Source of the DNA: Clostridium thermopalmarium DSM 5974
Lineage (GTDB): Bacteria; Bacillota; Clostridia; Clostridiales; Clostridiaceae
DNA length: 40,109 nt
Direction: 5' to 3'
Assembly (NCBI RefSeq): GCF_002995795.1
Contig: NZ_PVXN01000033.1
Span: 1 to 40,109, forward strand
The translations under genes and the position numbers were made by a program. The notes below the pieces were generated by a model. That model was not told the DNA's origin, did no database searches, and saw only the letters and a list, made by a program, of their open reading frames with translations. This document shows, one piece after another, positions 1 to 7,384 of this stretch. Each line of letters opens with the position of its first letter. Within the stretch, counting starts at the first letter, position 1.

Positions 1-589
1 CATGGATATTATAAAGCATTGTTCTTGATGCATTTGTATAATCTGTAACGTGAACTCTTCCCTTAGTTAAATTCCAGATTAACCATGTATCTATATTACC
101 GAAAAGTAATTCTCCCTTTTCAGCTTGCTCTCTAGCTCCTGGAACGTTATCAAGTATCCATTTAATCTTTGTTCCTGAGAAATATGCGTCTAAAATTAAT
201 CCAGTCTTTTCTTTTACTACTTTATCAAATCCTTTAGCTTTTAACTCATCACAATACTCAGCAGTTCTTCTGCATTGCCATACTATTGCATTGTATACTG
301 GAATACCTGTTCTCTTATTCCATACTACTGTAGTTTCTCTTTGATTTGTAATACCTAATGCAGCAATATCTGTTGCATCAAGCCCAGCTTTTGCTAAAGC
401 TTCTCCTGCAACCCCTGCTTGAGTTCCCCAGATTTCCATTGCATTGTGTTCAACCCATCCAGCCTTTGGATATATTTGAGTGAATTCCTTTTGTGATACT
501 GCTACTATTTCCCCCTGCTTATTAAATATTATACATCTTGAACTTGTTGTTCCTTGATCTAAGGCCATTATATATTTTTCTTTTTCCAT
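1..589 (-). CDS. glpK: Glycerol kinase, N-terminal part (truncated by window edge)
   Basis: Phosphorylates glycerol with ATP to glycerol 3-phosphate in the cytoplasm. About 196 codons are visible. The start is an ATG at 587-589 behind a GGGGGAA ribosome binding site. The N-terminus carries the FGGY-kinase phosphate loop [10 protein letters not shown], followed by [31 protein letters not shown] and the [11 protein letters not shown] segment, all diagnostic of bacterial glycerol kinase. The rest of the gene lies to the left of the window. It follows glpF by 73 bases, so the two are probably cotranscribed, and a cre-like palindrome sits in that gap. The visible part has no frameshift. Confidence 0.96.
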   Translation of the reverse strand, partial: MEKEKYIMALDQGTTSSRCIIFNKQGEIVAVSQKEFTQIYPKAGWVEHNAMEIWGTQAGVAGEALAKAGLDATDIAALGITNQRETTVVWNKRTGIPVYNAIVWQCRRTAEYCDELKAKGFDKVVKEKTGLILDAYFSGTKIKWILDNVPGAREQAEKGELLFGNIDTWLIWNLTKGRVHVTDYTNASRTMLYNIH

Positions 590-615
590 TTAATATTCCC
601 CCCATAACTTATATT

Positions 616-629
616 TGTAAATGTTTACA
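616..629. promoter_or_regulatory. cre-like palindrome between glpF and glpK
   Basis: TGTAAATGTTTACA is a 14-bp inverted repeat, symmetric except for its central two bases. It matches the catabolite-responsive element used by CcpA, except that the central CG is TG. It lies 27 bases upstream of the glpK start, where a bound repressor could block transcription or an internal promoter. A CcpA-type gene lies at 38897-39901. Binding is inferred. Confidence 0.6.
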
Positions 630-662
630 CCATCTATATAAAAACTTCATTAGATATTTATA

Positions 663-1367
663 TTAAAATACACCTACAAATAAGAATGCTCCAATTAATG
701 CACCTATTATTGGTCCTATTACTGGTATCCATGCATATCCCCAGTCTGAATCTCCTTTTCCTGCTATTGGAAGTATTGCATGAGCTATACGTGGTCCTAA
801 ATCTCTTGCTGGATTTATAGCATATCCTGTAGGTCCACCTAATGCAAGACCAATAACTAATATTACCAATCCTACTGCTAATGTTCCAAGTCCATCTACC
901 ATTTTAACTTGACCAAGTCCTAAAATACTAAATACTAATACGAAAGTTCCTACAATCTCTGTAATAAGGTTTGCTGCTGAATTCCTAATAGCTGGTGCTG
1001 TTGCAAATATTCCAAGCTTTGTTGCCTTATCTTCTGTAGCTTCCCAGTGTGGTAAGTATGTTATCCATACTAATGCTGCTCCAACTATAGCACCTAACAT
1101 TTGAGCTATTATATATCCTGGAACTTGTGCCCACGCAAAGTTTCCAATTGCAGCTAATGCTATTGTAAGTGCTGGGTTAAAGTGAGCTCCACTTGCTGCT
1201 CCAAAAATCCATGCTGGAACTGCTACTGCACATGCCCATGCTACAGTTATTACTATCCATCCTCCACCCTGCGCTTTACTTTTGTTAAGAGATGTTGCTG
1301 CACATACTCCATCTCCTAGTAAAATTAACATCATTGTGCCTAAAAATTCCGCTAAATAACTTGACAT
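663..1367 (-). CDS. glpF: Glycerol uptake facilitator (aquaglyceroporin)
   Basis: MIP-family membrane channel that lets glycerol diffuse into the cell. The 234-residue protein is hydrophobic with about six membrane segments. Both half-helix signatures are present: HFNPALT with NPA at 64-66, and INPARDLGPR with NPA at 185-187. The Arg-Asp after the second NPA (188-189) is the mark of glycerol-conducting members rather than pure water channels. Length is normal to slightly short (E. coli GlpF has 281 residues). The ATG follows an AAGGGGG ribosome binding site. It lies upstream of glpK and behind a leader with a candidate GlpP antiterminator and two cre-like boxes, so both glycerol induction and glucose repression are expected. 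Confidence 0.96.
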   Translation of the reverse strand: MSSYLAEFLGTMMLILLGDGVCAATSLNKSKAQGGGWIVITVAWACAVAVPAWIFGAASGAHFNPALTIALAAIGNFAWAQVPGYIIAQMLGAIVGAALVWITYLPHWEATEDKATKLGIFATAPAIRNSAANLITEIVGTFVLVFSILGLGQVKMVDGLGTLAVGLVILVIGLALGGPTGYAINPARDLGPRIAHAILPIAGKGDSDWGYAWIPVIGPIIGALIGAFLFVGVF

Positions 1368-1462
1368 AATAATTCCCCCTTAGTTTATTAATATATCTTA
1401 AGGTTATGTTTCCAAACATAGCCTTAAACTCATCACATATCCTCAATGCTTGTTAACTTAGG

Positions 1463-1496
1463 AAACGTTTACTTTTGTTTTAAAAACGTTTACTTG
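1463..1496. promoter_or_regulatory. Two tandem cre-like boxes in the glpF leader
   Basis: Two GTAAACGTTT cores (reading the minus strand) are centred at 1466.5 and 1487.5. They are 21 bp apart, so they lie on the same face of the helix. Flanking bases match the CcpA consensus partly. They lie downstream of the predicted glpF promoter and terminator, inside the transcribed leader, which would suit a roadblock mode of repression. Assignment rests on motif match only. Confidence 0.6.
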
Positions 1497-1516
1497 TAGC
1501 TTAATAATAAACTAAT

Positions 1517-1592
1517 TAATAAACGCCATTATTATAAAAGGGAGTAAATCCCTTTCTATAATAATGGCGCTCTCTTCTCTCTGCCCTTAGTA
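1517..1592 (-). promoter_or_regulatory. glpF leader: GlpP-type antiterminator/terminator
   Basis: On the minus strand a long hairpin (1524-1569) pairs CGCCATTATTATA with its complement and has an inner AAAGGGA/TCCCTTT stem. Directly 5' is the purine-rich stretch GGCAGAGAGAAGAGAGC (about 1569-1585). The related stretch GGCCAGAGTATAGAGAGC precedes the glpA leader hairpin. In Bacillus, GlpP bound to glycerol 3-phosphate prevents termination at such glp leaders, and glpP is four genes upstream here. The U-run after this hairpin is weak (GTTTATTAATT), so the terminator is less canonical than the one before glpA. Confidence 0.7.
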
Positions 1593-1615
1593 TTTACTTG
1601 TATTTTATATTTCAA
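1587..1615 (-). promoter_or_regulatory. Predicted glpF promoter
   Basis: On the minus strand, TTGAAA (1610-1615) and TACTAA (1587-1592) are separated by 17 bases. The predicted start, near 1580, falls at the beginning of the purine-rich GlpP-type motif. Confidence 0.55.
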
Positions 1616-1680
1616 CACTTATAAGTCTAAGTAACTTTGTTCTATTTTTTCAATTTTTACCTAGTACCATTTTACACTAT

Positions 1681-2052
1681 TTAATTAACCTTTGCAATAC
1701 TTTTAGTAGCAATAACATTAACTTTTGTTCCTGCTACATTTTTTAGTATTACATCTCCTATGGTTATAGGAGCTTCTACTACTAATCCTCTAAGTTCTTT
1801 GATACATTCAGTAATTTTATCCTTTGGAATATCTGACTCTGTCTTTACAGAAACTGCAGCAATCTCTCCATTTTTAACCTTAACAGAAGAAGTTACTATT
1901 CTTGTAGGATTAGTGCATTCCTTCTCTGCATAGTTTTTTCCTTTCAAACAAGTATTTCCTTTTACATCTATTACTTTATTATCTTCTAGGGATACCTCTA
2001 ACATACATCCTATTGGACATCCTATACAAGTAAGTTCTCTATTTTCACTCAT
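1681..2052 (-). CDS. DUF1667 Fe-S protein of the glycerol-3-phosphate dehydrogenase cluster
   Basis: A small protein of 123 residues. I chose the ATG at 2050-2052 because GGGGGGT sits just upstream of it; an in-frame ATG five codons earlier overlaps that ribosome binding site. The N-terminus has a CxxCxxxC motif (Cys9, Cys12, Cys16) and a further Cys at 35. This spacing resembles the N-terminal [4Fe-4S] site of molybdopterin oxidoreductases, and the rest fits the DUF1667 family. It ends a three-gene unit with a GlpA-type and a GlpB-like flavoprotein. The inference is that it supplies an electron-transfer cluster and stands in for GlpC, which is absent here. Its function has not been shown from sequence. 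Confidence 0.8.
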   Translation of the reverse strand: MSENRELTCIGCPIGCMLEVSLEDNKVIDVKGNTCLKGKNYAEKECTNPTRIVTSSVKVKNGEIAAVSVKTESDIPKDKITECIKELRGLVVEAPITIGDVILKNVAGTKVNVIATKSIAKVN

Positions 2053-2085
2053 GATATTACCCCCCAACGTGTAAATTCTAACTTC

Positions 2086-3342
2086 CTAATTTTCTATTTT
2101 AACAGTAATCTTCTTACAATTAGGATGCTTTTCAAATAATGCTTTTGTAAGCTTCACTGTTTCCATTTCCCCTGGAGTTAATATTCTCTTCTTCATATGC
2201 ATTTCACGTACATCATCAAAGTAAACAGAAACATAGCTATCTTTATAAACATCTCCAACTCTAAATCTTACATCTACAAGTTTTTCTACATTTTCAGGGT
2301 TTATAAACTTTGGAACTGTGTATCTTGCTCCATTTTCTGCAAATATCTCAATTCCATCCTTGGTAAATGCCTGACCTTTTACATATTTTGCAGCATTTTT
2401 TCCTGCATTTATACTTTCTTCAGTAACAAAGTCAACTAAATCATGAACGTGAAGAACGTTTCCGCAAGCAAATACTCCTTCTACATTAGTTTGAAGACTT
2501 TCATTTACTATTGGCCCCCCTGTAATAGGAGATAGCTCTACATCTGCTTTTGTAGATAGCTCATTTTCTGGAATAAGCCCTACAGATAAAAGTAAAGTAT
2601 CACATGGTATATATTCTTCTGTTCCTTTTATAGGCTTTCTGTTTTCATCAACCTTTGCTATAGTAACTCCTTCTAATCTTTCTTTTCCTTTGATATCAAT
2701 AACAGTATGAGAAAGTTTTAGTGGAATTCCAAAGTCATCTAAGCATTGTACAATATTTCTCTTAAGTCCACCTGAGTAAGGCATAAGTTCTACAACAGCC
2801 TTAACCTTTGCTCCTTCTAAAGTCATTCTTCTTGCCATTATAAGTCCTATATCTCCAGAACCGAGGATAACTACTTCTTTTCCTGGCATATATCCGTCTA
2901 TATTAACAAATTTTTGCGCTGCTCCTGCTGAATATATACCTGCACACCTGCTTCCTGGAATATTTATAGCTCCTCTTGGTCTTTCACGACATCCCATAGC
3001 TAAAATTATAGCTTTAGCCTTGATCTCTAAAATTCCATCCTCTTCATTAACCGCTGTTATAACTTTATCTTTGTTTATATCTATAACCATAGTATCTAAT
3101 TTGTATGGTATTTTCATGTCTTGTACTTTGTCAATGAACCTTTGTGCATATTCTGGCCCTGTTAATTCTTCTTTAAAAGTGTGAAGCCCAAAACCATTGT
3201 GAATACATTGATTCAATATTCCTCCAAGACGATTATCTCTTTCTAATATTAAAATATCTTGTATACCTTCTTCTCTAGCACCTATTGCAGCTGCAAGCCC
3301 TGCAGGGCCTCCGCCTATTATTACTACATCATGTTCTATCAT
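2086..3342 (-). CDS. FAD/NAD(P)-dependent oxidoreductase, GlpB-like subunit
   Basis: A 418-residue flavoprotein of the pyridine nucleotide-disulfide oxidoreductase fold. The FAD-binding GGGPAGLAAA lies near residue 10, an NAD-binding GSGDIGLIMARRM near 160, and a GVFACGNVLHVHDLVD segment near 290 closes the FAD site. No redox-active CxxxxC disulfide is seen in the usual place. It lies 33 bases downstream of the glpA-type dehydrogenase and 51 bases before the DUF1667 gene. Its likely role is to pass electrons from glycerol-3-phosphate oxidation to NAD(P) or another acceptor. That role is inferred from the cluster; only the flavoprotein family is clear from sequence. Confidence 0.85.
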   Translation of the reverse strand: MIEHDVVIIGGGPAGLAAAIGAREEGIQDILILERDNRLGGILNQCIHNGFGLHTFKEELTGPEYAQRFIDKVQDMKIPYKLDTMVIDINKDKVITAVNEEDGILEIKAKAIILAMGCRERPRGAINIPGSRCAGIYSAGAAQKFVNIDGYMPGKEVVILGSGDIGLIMARRMTLEGAKVKAVVELMPYSGGLKRNIVQCLDDFGIPLKLSHTVIDIKGKERLEGVTIAKVDENRKPIKGTEEYIPCDTLLLSVGLIPENELSTKADVELSPITGGPIVNESLQTNVEGVFACGNVLHVHDLVDFVTEESINAGKNAAKYVKGQAFTKDGIEIFAENGARYTVPKFINPENVEKLVDVRFRVGDVYKDSYVSVYFDDVREMHMKKRILTPGEMETVKLTKALFEKHPNCKKITVKIEN

Positions 3343-3393
3343 TTTTCACTCCTCCAAACCCTATAAATATATTAGATATACTAACTCAATACG

Positions 3394-4827
3394 CTAAATC
3401 TCCTTATTTTCTCCTATTAAAAGCTTAGAATTTCCACCAAACTTGGTAATTTCAGTTTCAGGCACTCCTAATTCTTTTGATAGAATTGCAACTATCTTAG
3501 TTGAGCAGAAACCTGATTGACATCTTCCCATGCCTGCTCTTGTTCTTCTCTTAACCGCATCCAAATCTCTTGCACCAAGAGGTCTTCTTATAGCATTTAA
3601 AATCTCGCCTTCTGTAACTGTTTCACATCTACATACTATCTTTCCATAAGTTGAATCTTTAGCTATAAGCTCTTTTCTCTCCTCATTGCTCATTTCTCTA
3701 AATTTAGGAATTCCATGTCTTATAGGATTAAACTTTTCATTTTTAGCTGGTGATAACTTGTCCACAACTATTTCTTCAACCATTTCTGCTATAGCTGGTG
3801 CACTTGAAAGTCCTGGTGACTCTATTCCAGCTACATTTATAAATCCTTCAACATCTTCAGCTTCTCCAATTATAAAATCATCTGCTGTAGAATGAGCTCT
3901 AAGTCCTGAGAAAGAAGTTATTACCTGTTTCATTGGAATTTGTTTTAATGTTAGCTTAGCTTTACCCAACACATCATCGAGTCCCTCTTGAGTCGTGCTT
4001 AAGTCAGCTTTATCTTCTATATCTACTGCATTTGGTCCTATAAGCAAGTTTCCATCTACTGTTGGTGTTACTAATACACCTTTACCCATCTTAGTTGGTA
4101 ATTGGAAAAGAGTTCTTGTAGCCATTGAACCTGCTGCTTTATCGAATAAGCAATATTCCCCTTTTCTTGGTATTATCTCTATCTTATTCTTGCTTACCAT
4201 ATTATTCAAATCATCAGCGAATAATCCTGCTGCATTTATAACTAATTTACTTTCAATATTTCCCTTATTTGTTTCTATAATAAATCCATTTTCAGTTTTC
4301 TTTATATTTTTAACTTCAGTATTAAGCTTAAATTCAACCCCGTTTTCATATGCGTTTTCAGCATAAGCTATAGTCATTTCATAAGGACATACAATACCGC
4401 CTGTTGGTGCATATAGAGCTGCTACTACATTTTCATTTATACTTGGTTCTAATTCTAATACCTTGTCCTTACCTAATATTTGAATGCCAGGTACCCCATT
4501 AGCTTCTCCTTTTTGTTTTAACTCATCTAATTTATCAACTTCATTTTCATCAAAGCATAAAACCAAGGAACCATTTCTTTTAAACGGAAAATCTAATTCT
4601 TTTGATAGCTTATCAAACATAGCATTTCCTTTAGCATTTAATTTTCCCTTTAGAGTATTTGGTTTTGCATCAAAACCAGCATGTACTATTGCACTATTTG
4701 CTTTTGATGTTCCAACTGCTACATCAGAACCTTTTTCTAATACACAAGTCCTTAAATTGTATTTTGATAATTCTCTTGCAATACCGCTTCCAATAACCCC
4801 AGCTCCAATAATAACCACGTCAAACAT
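3394..4827 (-). CDS. glpA: Glycerol-3-phosphate dehydrogenase, GlpA type with C-terminal BFD-like [2Fe-2S] domain
   Basis: FAD-dependent oxidation of glycerol 3-phosphate to dihydroxyacetone phosphate. The protein has 477 residues from the ATG at 4825-4827. AGGAGG lies six bases before it, so an in-frame upstream ATG at 4860 is rejected. A DAO-family FAD site (VVIIGAGVIGSGIARELSKY) opens the protein. A BFD-like domain closes it, with CRCETVTEGEI and GRCQSGFC (about residues 396-440) giving four cysteines for a [2Fe-2S] cluster. Expression is probably set by the GlpP-type hairpin in its leader. It heads a unit with the GlpB-like and DUF1667 genes. Other substrates are possible for this broad family, but the glp setting favours glycerol 3-phosphate. 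Confidence 0.9.
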   Translation of the reverse strand: MFDVVIIGAGVIGSGIARELSKYNLRTCVLEKGSDVAVGTSKANSAIVHAGFDAKPNTLKGKLNAKGNAMFDKLSKELDFPFKRNGSLVLCFDENEVDKLDELKQKGEANGVPGIQILGKDKVLELEPSINENVVAALYAPTGGIVCPYEMTIAYAENAYENGVEFKLNTEVKNIKKTENGFIIETNKGNIESKLVINAAGLFADDLNNMVSKNKIEIIPRKGEYCLFDKAAGSMATRTLFQLPTKMGKGVLVTPTVDGNLLIGPNAVDIEDKADLSTTQEGLDDVLGKAKLTLKQIPMKQVITSFSGLRAHSTADDFIIGEAEDVEGFINVAGIESPGLSSAPAIAEMVEEIVVDKLSPAKNEKFNPIRHGIPKFREMSNEERKELIAKDSTYGKIVCRCETVTEGEILNAIRRPLGARDLDAVKRRTRAGMGRCQSGFCSTKIVAILSKELGVPETEITKFGGNSKLLIGENKEI

Positions 4828-4848
4828 ATTATACCTCCTATCTTGAAT

Positions 4849-4917
4849 AAAAAAAACCATGATTTTAGAAGATATTAGATAATATCTTTTAAAATCATGG
4901 CTCTCTATACTCTGGCC
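4849..4917 (-). promoter_or_regulatory. glpA leader: GlpP-type antiterminator/terminator
   Basis: A strong hairpin pairs CCATGATTTTA with TAAAATCATGG (4857-4900) and has an inner AGATATT/AATATCT stem. On the minus strand it is followed by eight U residues, just before the glpA ribosome binding site. The purine-rich GGCCAGAGTATAGAGAGC (4900-4917) precedes it and resembles the glpF leader motif. This is a complete intrinsic terminator in a 5' leader directly downstream of glpP. It fits the established GlpP mechanism: termination unless GlpP with glycerol 3-phosphate binds the RNA. Confidence 0.8.
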
Positions 4918-4942
4918 TTTTCATATTATATTTTATGATTTT

Positions 4943-4971
4943 ATTATATCATCATATATTTTTACAGTCAA
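4943..4971 (-). promoter_or_regulatory. Predicted promoter of the glpA unit
   Basis: TTGACT (4966-4971) and TATAAT (4943-4948) are separated by 17 bases on the minus strand. A second TATAAT at 4925-4930 would start transcripts right at the GlpP motif, as at glpF, but has a poorer -35. Confidence 0.6.
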
Positions 4972-5011
4972 CACCTTATTTAAACCTTTTCATACATTTT
5001 TCTATAGTTTT

Positions 5012-5578
5012 TTACATTTCCCATATTTCTTCTCTACTTGTAGATATACCCATAGCACCAGCCTTAAGACTTTCAATAACATCCTCTTTATCTATGATAA
5101 GTCCTCCTGCGATTATAGGAACCTTTGTTTGACCTTTTATTTTTCTTGTTATCTTTGGCATAATGCCCGGCATGATCTCTACCGCATCTGGTCTTATGCT
5201 GTTTATAGAATTCACTCCAGTTTCTAGGGATAAGTTATCTATCATAAAGAGTCTCTGTATACAAAACATGTTCATTTCTTTAGATATCTTAACCAAATTT
5301 GATTTTGTTGTTATAATTCCACTTGGATTTACTCTTTCTTTCATATACTTTATGGCAAAAGCATCTTTCCCAAATCCATCCATTAAATCCATATGTACAT
5401 ATATGTTTTTACCTTCTGCTTTTACTTTATTTACTATTTCTTCAATGTTGCATATGTTTCCTTTTAGAAGAAAAATGACCTCGCATGGTGATTTAATAGC
5501 TTTTTCTAAAGCTTCTTCATCTTTAACTGCTGCAATTATAGGATTAATGCTCAATTTATCATAAAATTCACTTTTCAT
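5012..5578 (-). CDS. glpP: Glycerol uptake operon antiterminator
   Basis: RNA-binding regulator that, with glycerol 3-phosphate, prevents termination in glp leaders. The protein has 188 residues from the ATG at 5576-5578, preceded by GGAGAAGGA; a TTG five codons upstream overlaps that site. Features of the family are the N-terminal NPIIAAVKDEEAL, the VHMDLMDGFGKD segment, a central IITTKSNLVK, DAVEIMPGIMPK, and the C-terminal PIIAGGLI and GAMGISTS phosphate-binding turns of this TIM-barrel-like fold. The gene has its own promoter and lies directly upstream of a glp leader hairpin. Together with the second hairpin before glpF this makes a self-contained regulon. Confidence 0.93.
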   Translation of the reverse strand: MKSEFYDKLSINPIIAAVKDEEALEKAIKSPCEVIFLLKGNICNIEEIVNKVKAEGKNIYVHMDLMDGFGKDAFAIKYMKERVNPSGIITTKSNLVKISKEMNMFCIQRLFMIDNLSLETGVNSINSIRPDAVEIMPGIMPKITRKIKGQTKVPIIAGGLIIDKEDVIESLKAGAMGISTSREEIWEM

Positions 5579-5634
5579 GCTTTCCTTCTCCAATCTATGA
5601 AAAATACCATTTTTATATATTTATAATTGATGTT

Positions 5635-5663
5635 ATTATATCCCTATTTTATTTTCAATTCAA
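5635..5663 (-). promoter_or_regulatory. Predicted glpP promoter
   Basis: TTGAAT (5658-5663) and TATAAT (5635-5640) are 17 bases apart on the minus strand, 57 bases before the glpP start. It is divergent from the ldh promoter. Confidence 0.55.
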
Positions 5664-5766
5664 TAATATTTACCATTACTATATTATACTAAATTCTCAT
5701 AATTCATTTTATTATTGATGAAACTGCACATACTTTATATATAGTTATTAGTATGCAAAAATCCTA

Positions 5767-5795
5767 TTGATAATTATTATTATTTAATATATACT
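5767..5795 (+). promoter_or_regulatory. Predicted ldh promoter
   Basis: TTGATA (5767-5772) and TATACT (5790-5795) are separated by 17 bases, 36 bases before the ldh start codon. I see no cre-like box here. Confidence 0.55.
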
Positions 5796-5830
5796 ATTTA
5801 TGATAAATTTTACTTACGGAGGTCCTTAAT

Positions 5831-6778
5831 ATGGCAATTAATAATGCAAAAATATCTGTAATAGGAGCTGGTTTTGTAGGCTCTACTACAGCTTACGCTT
5901 TAACATTGCAAAATGTAGCTACAGAAATAGTTTTAGTAGATATAAATAAAGATAAGTCTAAGGCTGAGGCTTTGGATATTGCCCATGCCACTTCTGCTTT
6001 AGGAGATATAGAGGTAAGACCTGGTGACTATAAAGAAACTAAGGATTCTGATATTGTTATTATAACTGCTGGAATTGGCCCAAAGCCTGGAGAAACAAGA
6101 CTTGATATTGTAAATAAAAATTTAAAAGTTTTTAAATCTATGATACCTGAGATTGTGAAATACAGCCCTAATGCTATACTTTTAGTAGTATCAAACCCAG
6201 TAGATATATTGACTTATATGACTTATAAGCTTTCTGGTTTTCCTAAGAATAGAGTTTTAGGTTCTGGTACAGTTCTTGATACCTTAAGATTAAAATATAC
6301 CATTGAAAAAGAATATAATCTTGATTCTAAAGATATTGATACTTTAATAATTGGAGAACATGGTGATTCTCAAGTTGCTCTCTGGAGCCAAACTAATATT
6401 CACGGAATACCAATTGACTCCTATTTTAACGCTATAGATAGAGAGTTTCATAATGATGTAAAAGAAGAAATAGCCGAAGCTGTTAAAGAGGCTGGATACC
6501 ATATTATTCAAGGTAAAGGATATACAAACTTTGGGGTTGCTATAGCTGTAACCCGAATAGTAAAAGCTATTCTTAACGATGAAAATGCACTGCTTCCAGT
6601 TTCATCCCTATATACTGGAGAATATGGTATAGAAGATATATATCTTGGGGCTCCATGCATGGTAGGTAGAATTGGAGTAAAAAGAATATTCCAAATACCT
6701 ATAGATGAAAATGAACTTAGACAGCTTAAAGCTTCAGCAGATAGTCTAAAAGCATTAACCAAGGACTTAAATATATAA
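5831..6778 (+). CDS. ldh: L-lactate dehydrogenase family enzyme with altered specificity residue
   Basis: NAD-dependent 2-hydroxyacid dehydrogenase, expected to reduce pyruvate to L-lactate. The protein has 315 residues, full length for the family, and starts at an ATG behind GGAGG. The Rossmann motif GAGFVGS is at 12-18 and Asp37 should read NADH. Catalytic residues are intact by alignment to bacillar enzymes: Arg90 (GETR), Asp150, Arg153 and His177 in GEHGDS. The residue that normally fixes lactate specificity, Gln102 in the family numbering (usually NQKPGETR), is Pro84 here (GPKPGETR). Malate dehydrogenases have Arg at this place. Substrate preference may therefore differ from classical LDH. 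The gene is monocistronic, between divergent glpP and a convergent permease pair. Confidence 0.85.
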   Translation: MAINNAKISVIGAGFVGSTTAYALTLQNVATEIVLVDINKDKSKAEALDIAHATSALGDIEVRPGDYKETKDSDIVIITAGIGPKPGETRLDIVNKNLKVFKSMIPEIVKYSPNAILLVVSNPVDILTYMTYKLSGFPKNRVLGSGTVLDTLRLKYTIEKEYNLDSKDIDTLIIGEHGDSQVALWSQTNIHGIPIDSYFNAIDREFHNDVKEEIAEAVKEAGYHIIQGKGYTNFGVAIAVTRIVKAILNDENALLPVSSLYTGEYGIEDIYLGAPCMVGRIGVKRIFQIPIDENELRQLKASADSLKALTKDLNI

Positions 6779-6796
6779 TTAAAGCTAATTTCTAAG

Positions 6797-6844
6797 AATA
6801 AACAATGGGCTTTCACAGTATTATTGGAAAGTCTATTGTTTATT
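6797..6844. terminator. Bidirectional terminator between ldh and the permease pair
   Basis: AATAAACAATGGGCTTTC pairs with GAAAGTCTATTGTTTATT around a 12-base loop. A/T runs on both sides allow it to act for the two convergent units. Confidence 0.75.
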
Positions 6845-6847
6845 TTA

Positions 6848-7384
6848 CTACATTTCTTCAGCCTTTGAATACAACTCTTCAAGTTCATTTTTTGGCATAA
6901 GCCATTTAACTAAAGCACCCATAATTATTATCCCCGGGAGATCTACAAGAAATCTTACTAATGTAAATTCATACCCTAAGGCTGAAACTTCAAACATTAC
7001 TGTAGTTATTTTGGTTACACACCAAGCATTCATAAATACTATTATGTTGCTAAATTTTACACCCTTTCTTAAAAGCACTGGTATAAATGGAAATGCAGCA
7101 TACATAGGTCCTGCCGCTATGGAGCCAATAAGTATTGCTAATCCTATTCCTAAAATACCCGAATTATCTCCCATGTACTTCATCATGGATTCTCTTGGTA
7201 TCCACACATCCATAAGCCCCAATAAAATCATAATTGGAGGAAGTACAGATGCCATTTGTTTAAAACTAGAAGCTGCTATTCTGAAAGTCTTTACCCCTAT
7301 TTCCTTATCTATAACCGTAATAATAATCACTGTAATAAGTGAAATTATAAAAAATTTATATCTTATTATCAGATTTTTAATCAT
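6848..7384 (-). CDS. Predicted permease, second half (ArsP/YraQ-like)
   Basis: A 178-residue integral membrane protein with about five hydrophobic segments. It reads as half of a COG0701-type permease. The central stretch GSIAAGPMYAAFPFIPVLLRKG matches, in spacing, GSLTLMPTFVAFSTADMLLKNG of the upstream partner. Both continue with a FE-containing helix and an Arg-containing segment (LVRFLVDLPG here). The start codon overlaps the stop of the partner, so the two are translationally coupled and probably form a heterodimer. The metal-binding cysteines of true arsenical permeases are absent, and the substrate is unknown. Confidence 0.7.
   Translation of the reverse strand: MIKNLIIRYKFFIISLITVIIITVIDKEIGVKTFRIAASSFKQMASVLPPIMILLGLMDVWIPRESMMKYMGDNSGILGIGLAILIGSIAAGPMYAAFPFIPVLLRKGVKFSNIIVFMNAWCVTKITTVMFEVSALGYEFTLVRFLVDLPGIIIMGALVKWLMPKNELEELYSKAEEM

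Noticed and set aside
2041-2067. Start of the DUF1667 gene at the upstream ATG (2065-2067)
   Set aside because: That ATG overlaps the GGGGGG ribosome binding site of the inner ATG. The same reasoning was used for glpA, glpP, tyrA, aroC, aroA, the BusR-like regulator, the BadF-type ATPase, DUF488 and the helicase.
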